A stretch of 7,279 nucleotides of DNA from Paracoccaceae bacterium. Lineage in GTDB: Bacteria > Pseudomonadota > Alphaproteobacteria > Rhodobacterales > Rhodobacteraceae. The position numbers were made by a program, and so were the translations under genes. Location of the stretch: the NCBI GenBank assembly GCA_015485375.1, contig WFTU01000321.1, forward strand, positions 1 to 7,279, in the 5' to 3' direction. The notes under the pieces were generated by a model. The model made no database searches. It was not told the DNA's origin and saw nothing but the letters and a program-made list of their open reading frames with translations. Positions 4,910 to 7,279 of the stretch are shown in pieces (the first letter of the stretch is position 1; each line of letters opens with the position of its first letter).

Positions 4910-5955
4910 TGCGCCTAGCCACCTATAACGTCGAATGGTTTACGGAGCTGTTCAGCCGCGACAACCGCCTGCTGCTCGATAACGAATGGTCGCGCCGCTA
5001 CAAGGTCACGCGCCGTCAACAGGGCGAGGCCATAGCCCGTGTCATGCGCCGCGTCGATGCCGACATGATGTTTATTGTCGAGGCCCCGAACACCGGCCAT
5101 CAGGCCAACACGGTGACCGCGCTCGAAACCTTCGCCAAGCATTTCGGGTTGCGCCAGAAAAAGACCATCATGGGCTTTGCCAACGAAACCCATCAGGAAC
5201 TGGCGGTGATGTATGACCCTTCGGTCGTTTCGCTGCTGCACGACCCGCAAGGGGACATTTCCGAAGGAAAACGCGCCCGCACGGCCCCGCGTTTCGACGG
5301 CAAGTTCCTCTACGACGTCGATCTGGACGGCAAGGCCGATGCGCACGCATTCTCCAAACCCCCGCTGGAACTTCTGGTCGAAGTGAAAGGCACCAAAGGT
5401 ATGTTCCGTATGATCGGCGTGCATACGAAATCGAAAACCACCTACGGTGCCGAAACGCCCGAGGAGGAACTGCAACTGCTGATCGACAACCGCCGCAAAC
5501 AGCTGGCCCAATGTATCTGGATCCGCCAGCGCGTCGATGCGCTGCTCGATGCCGGCGACCCGCTGGTGGTCTGCGGCGATTTCAACGACGGACCGAGCGC
5601 CAACGGTCTGGAGGGCCTGTTTGCCCGCTCCGGCGTGGAAATCGTGATGGGCGAGAAAAAGGACGCCGATTGCCGCTGTCTGGTGGAACCGCATGCCGAA
5701 ATCCAGCTCGACCCGCATCATGGCTGGGTTATGGCCACGGCGCGTTTCTATAGTGCCGAGTATAAACGCTATCTCAATGCCTTGCTCGACTACATCATGC
5801 TATCGCAGGATCTGAACGAAGCCACGCAGGCCGACTGGCGTATCTGGCATCCGTTCGACGATCCCGAGTGTTTCAACGACCGGAAAATGCAGGAGGCCCT
5901 GCTGACCGCCTCGGATCATTTCCCTGTCACCGTCGATATGCAGTTTTCGCTTTAA
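4909..5955 (+). CDS. Endonuclease/exonuclease/phosphatase (EEP) superfamily protein
   Basis: A 348-residue protein with the full set of EEP catalytic motifs. These are ATYNVEWF (4-11, metal/phosphate-site Asn at N7), IVEAP (56-60, metal ligand E58), GVHTKSK (170-176, H172), GDFNDGPS (223-230, D224 and N226), LLDYIM (292-297, D294) and SDHFPV (335-340, D336/H337). This fold (DNase I, APE1, inositol phosphatases) cleaves phosphodiester or phosphate-ester bonds with Mg2+; the substrate here cannot be read from sequence. There is no signal peptide, so it is probably cytosolic. The start at 4909 is chosen because MRLATYNVEW begins right at the first core strand. The frame is open upstream to 4873, but that would lie inside the preceding gene and adds nothing family-like. 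No ribosome site is visible; the TGATG overlap suggests reinitiation by ribosomes finishing the DjlA-like gene. Confidence 0.88.
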   Translation: MRLATYNVEWFTELFSRDNRLLLDNEWSRRYKVTRRQQGEAIARVMRRVDADMMFIVEAPNTGHQANTVTALETFAKHFGLRQKKTIMGFANETHQELAVMYDPSVVSLLHDPQGDISEGKRARTAPRFDGKFLYDVDLDGKADAHAFSKPPLELLVEVKGTKGMFRMIGVHTKSKTTYGAETPEEELQLLIDNRRKQLAQCIWIRQRVDALLDAGDPLVVCGDFNDGPSANGLEGLFARSGVEIVMGEKKDADCRCLVEPHAEIQLDPHHGWVMATARFYSAEYKRYLNALLDYIMLSQDLNEATQADWRIWHPFDDPECFNDRKMQEALLTASDHFPVTVDMQFSL

Positions 5956-6006
5956 GCGGCTCGCCCGCGCGCCTATCCTGCCCCAAATTCAATTCAGGAG
6001 TCCCAT

Positions 6007-7279
6007 ATGTTCACCCTTGCCCCCGACCTTCCCCGCGACAACCGCGAAGCCGCCTCCGACAACAATATGGGCGACCTGCCGGAATGGAACCTCGATGATC
6101 TTTATCCCTCGCAAGACGGGCCGGAGATCACCGCGGACCTCGACTGGCTCGGCGCCGCCATCCCCGACTTCGCCCGCGATTTCGAAGGCAAGCTGGCGGA
6201 GCAGGACGCGGCCGGGATGCTCGACTGTATCCAGCGTTACGAGCGTATAAATCAGGTATCGGGGCGCATCATGTCCTTTGCCGGTCTGCGCTACTACCAG
6301 AATACGATCGACCCCGAGCGCGGCAAATTTTTCGCCGATATGCAGGGCGCGCTGACCGATATGTCCACGCCGCTGGTGTTCTTCAGTCTGGAGATGAACC
6401 GCGTCGATGACGAGGTGATCGAGAAACTCCTGTCCGAAAATGCCGACCTCGCCCGCTATCGCCCCGTGATCGAACGGATGCGCAAGATGAAGCCCTATCA
6501 GCTCTCGGACGAGCTGGAAAAATTCCTGCATGACCAGTCGGTCGTCGGGGCCGCGGCCTGGAACCGTCTGTTTGACGAAACAATGGCCGGTCTGGAATTC
6601 GACGTGGACGGCGAGACGCTCAATCTGGAGGCCACGCTCAACCTGCTGTCCGACACCGACCGCAAGCGTCGCGAACTTGGCGCGCGGGCGTTGATTGCAG
6701 TGTTCAGCAAGAACACACCGCTGTTTGCCCGCATCACCAACACGCTGGCCAAGGAAAAGGAGATCGAGGACCGCTGGCGCAAGCTGCCGACACCGCAGAT
6801 GTCCCGCCACCTTGCCAATGACGTCGAGCCCGAGGTCGTGCAGGCGCTGCGCGACGCGGTTGTGGCGGCCTATCCGAAACTCTCGCACCGCTATTACGCG
6901 TTGAAAGCCAAGTGGCTGGGGCTGGATAAAATGGAGGTCTGGGACCGCAACGCCCCGCTACCCGACGAGGATGACCTGGAAATTCCGTGGGAGCAGGCCC
7001 GCGCGACCGTGATGGAGGCCTACGCCGATTTCGACCCACGCATGGCGGAAATTGCCGAGCCGTTCTTTGACAAGGGCTGGATTGATGCGCCGGTGAAGCC
7101 GGGCAAGGCGCCGGGGGCTTTTGCCCATCCGACGGTGACCGACGCGCATCCCTATGTGATGCTGAACTACCTCGGCAAACAGCGCGATGTGATGACGCTG
7201 GCGCATGAACTGGGCCACGGTGTGCATCAGGTGCTGGCGGCGGAACAGGGCGAGCTGCTATCCTCCACCCCGCTCACAC
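6007..7279 (+). CDS. pepF: M3-family oligoendopeptidase F, 3' end beyond the window
   Basis: The first 424 residues of a zinc metallopeptidase of family M3 (oligoendopeptidase F group), which degrades short peptides in the cytosol. The N-terminal 'LPEWNLDDLYP' (24-34) is typical of the group. A long helical region follows. The signature is 'GAFAHPTVTDAHPYVMLNY', then 'DVMTLAHELGHGVH'. HELGH begins at H400: H400 and H404 are zinc ligands and E401 is the catalytic base. The third zinc ligand, a Glu further on, lies past the window edge. Full-length relatives are about 600 residues, so roughly 180 are missing here; this is the window edge, not a damaged gene. AGGAG (5996-6000), six bases before the ATG, supports the start. 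A later ATG (residue 21) has no such site. The gene begins 51 bases after the EEP gene with no terminator between, so read-through is possible. Confidence 0.93.
   Translation, partial: MFTLAPDLPRDNREAASDNNMGDLPEWNLDDLYPSQDGPEITADLDWLGAAIPDFARDFEGKLAEQDAAGMLDCIQRYERINQVSGRIMSFAGLRYYQNTIDPERGKFFADMQGALTDMSTPLVFFSLEMNRVDDEVIEKLLSENADLARYRPVIERMRKMKPYQLSDELEKFLHDQSVVGAAAWNRLFDETMAGLEFDVDGETLNLEATLNLLSDTDRKRRELGARALIAVFSKNTPLFARITNTLAKEKEIEDRWRKLPTPQMSRHLANDVEPEVVQALRDAVVAAYPKLSHRYYALKAKWLGLDKMEVWDRNAPLPDEDDLEIPWEQARATVMEAYADFDPRMAEIAEPFFDKGWIDAPVKPGKAPGAFAHPTVTDAHPYVMLNYLGKQRDVMTLAHELGHGVHQVLAAEQGELLSSTPLT

Noticed and set aside
4915..5721. A 268-codon minus-strand frame opposite the EEP gene
   Set aside because: The plus strand carries all EEP catalytic motifs in order. 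The antisense product is a compositional shadow.
5989..6888. A 299-codon minus-strand frame opposite the oligoendopeptidase gene
   Set aside because: It is antisense to a clear M3 peptidase with matching family motifs, and its own product has none.
1..7279. Searched for CRISPR arrays, tRNA genes, insertion sequences, toxin-antitoxin pairs or defence genes
   Set aside because: No regular repeats, cloverleaf, terminal inverted repeats, transposase motifs or defence domains were seen. The gene set is housekeeping.

Overview
The window looks like ordinary chromosome from an alphaproteobacterium, most likely Rhodobacterales (Paracoccus/Roseobacter relatives). It is GC-rich. It carries a membrane-anchored c-type cytochrome whose N-terminus (MDTMTATK) resembles, from memory, Paracoccus CycM/cytochrome c552. 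It also has a small SRP RNA of the alphaproteobacterial kind and a long NudC-type Nudix hydrolase. I see no transposase, integrase, phage gene, CRISPR array, tRNA or attachment site, and base use looks even throughout.

Layout. Positions 73-594 (minus) encode a secreted, PepSY-like protein with an EF-hand-like loop and an acidic Ser/Asp/Gly tail. Upstream of it, also on the minus strand, is the 4.5S SRP RNA gene (about 727-824) with a good sigma70-type promoter. Divergent from this are nudC (942-1913) and a SRPBCC/START-like protein (1915-2379), one base apart and so an operon. The second gene converges on pheA (prephenate dehydratase, 2376-3215, minus), and the two stop codons share one CTAG. 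pheA is divergent from the cytochrome gene (3333-3854), which ends in a textbook Rho-independent terminator.

The right half reads to the right. A 43-codon ORF (4008-4139) has a very strong Shine-Dalgarno site and one predicted membrane segment. It is followed by a TerB-J-domain (DjlA-like) co-chaperone (4223-4909). That gene is joined by a TGATG stop/start overlap to an endonuclease/exonuclease/phosphatase-family protein (4909-5955). Last is an M3-family oligoendopeptidase F (6007 onward) that runs off the window just after its HELGH zinc motif.

Most genes are housekeeping: protein targeting (SRP RNA), NAD(H) or NAD-RNA hydrolysis, phenylalanine synthesis, respiration, chaperoning and peptide turnover. 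I found no convincing new multi-gene system. The most interesting leads are the unannotated small membrane-protein ORF, the EF-hand/PepSY secreted protein, and the translationally coupled J-protein/EEP pair.
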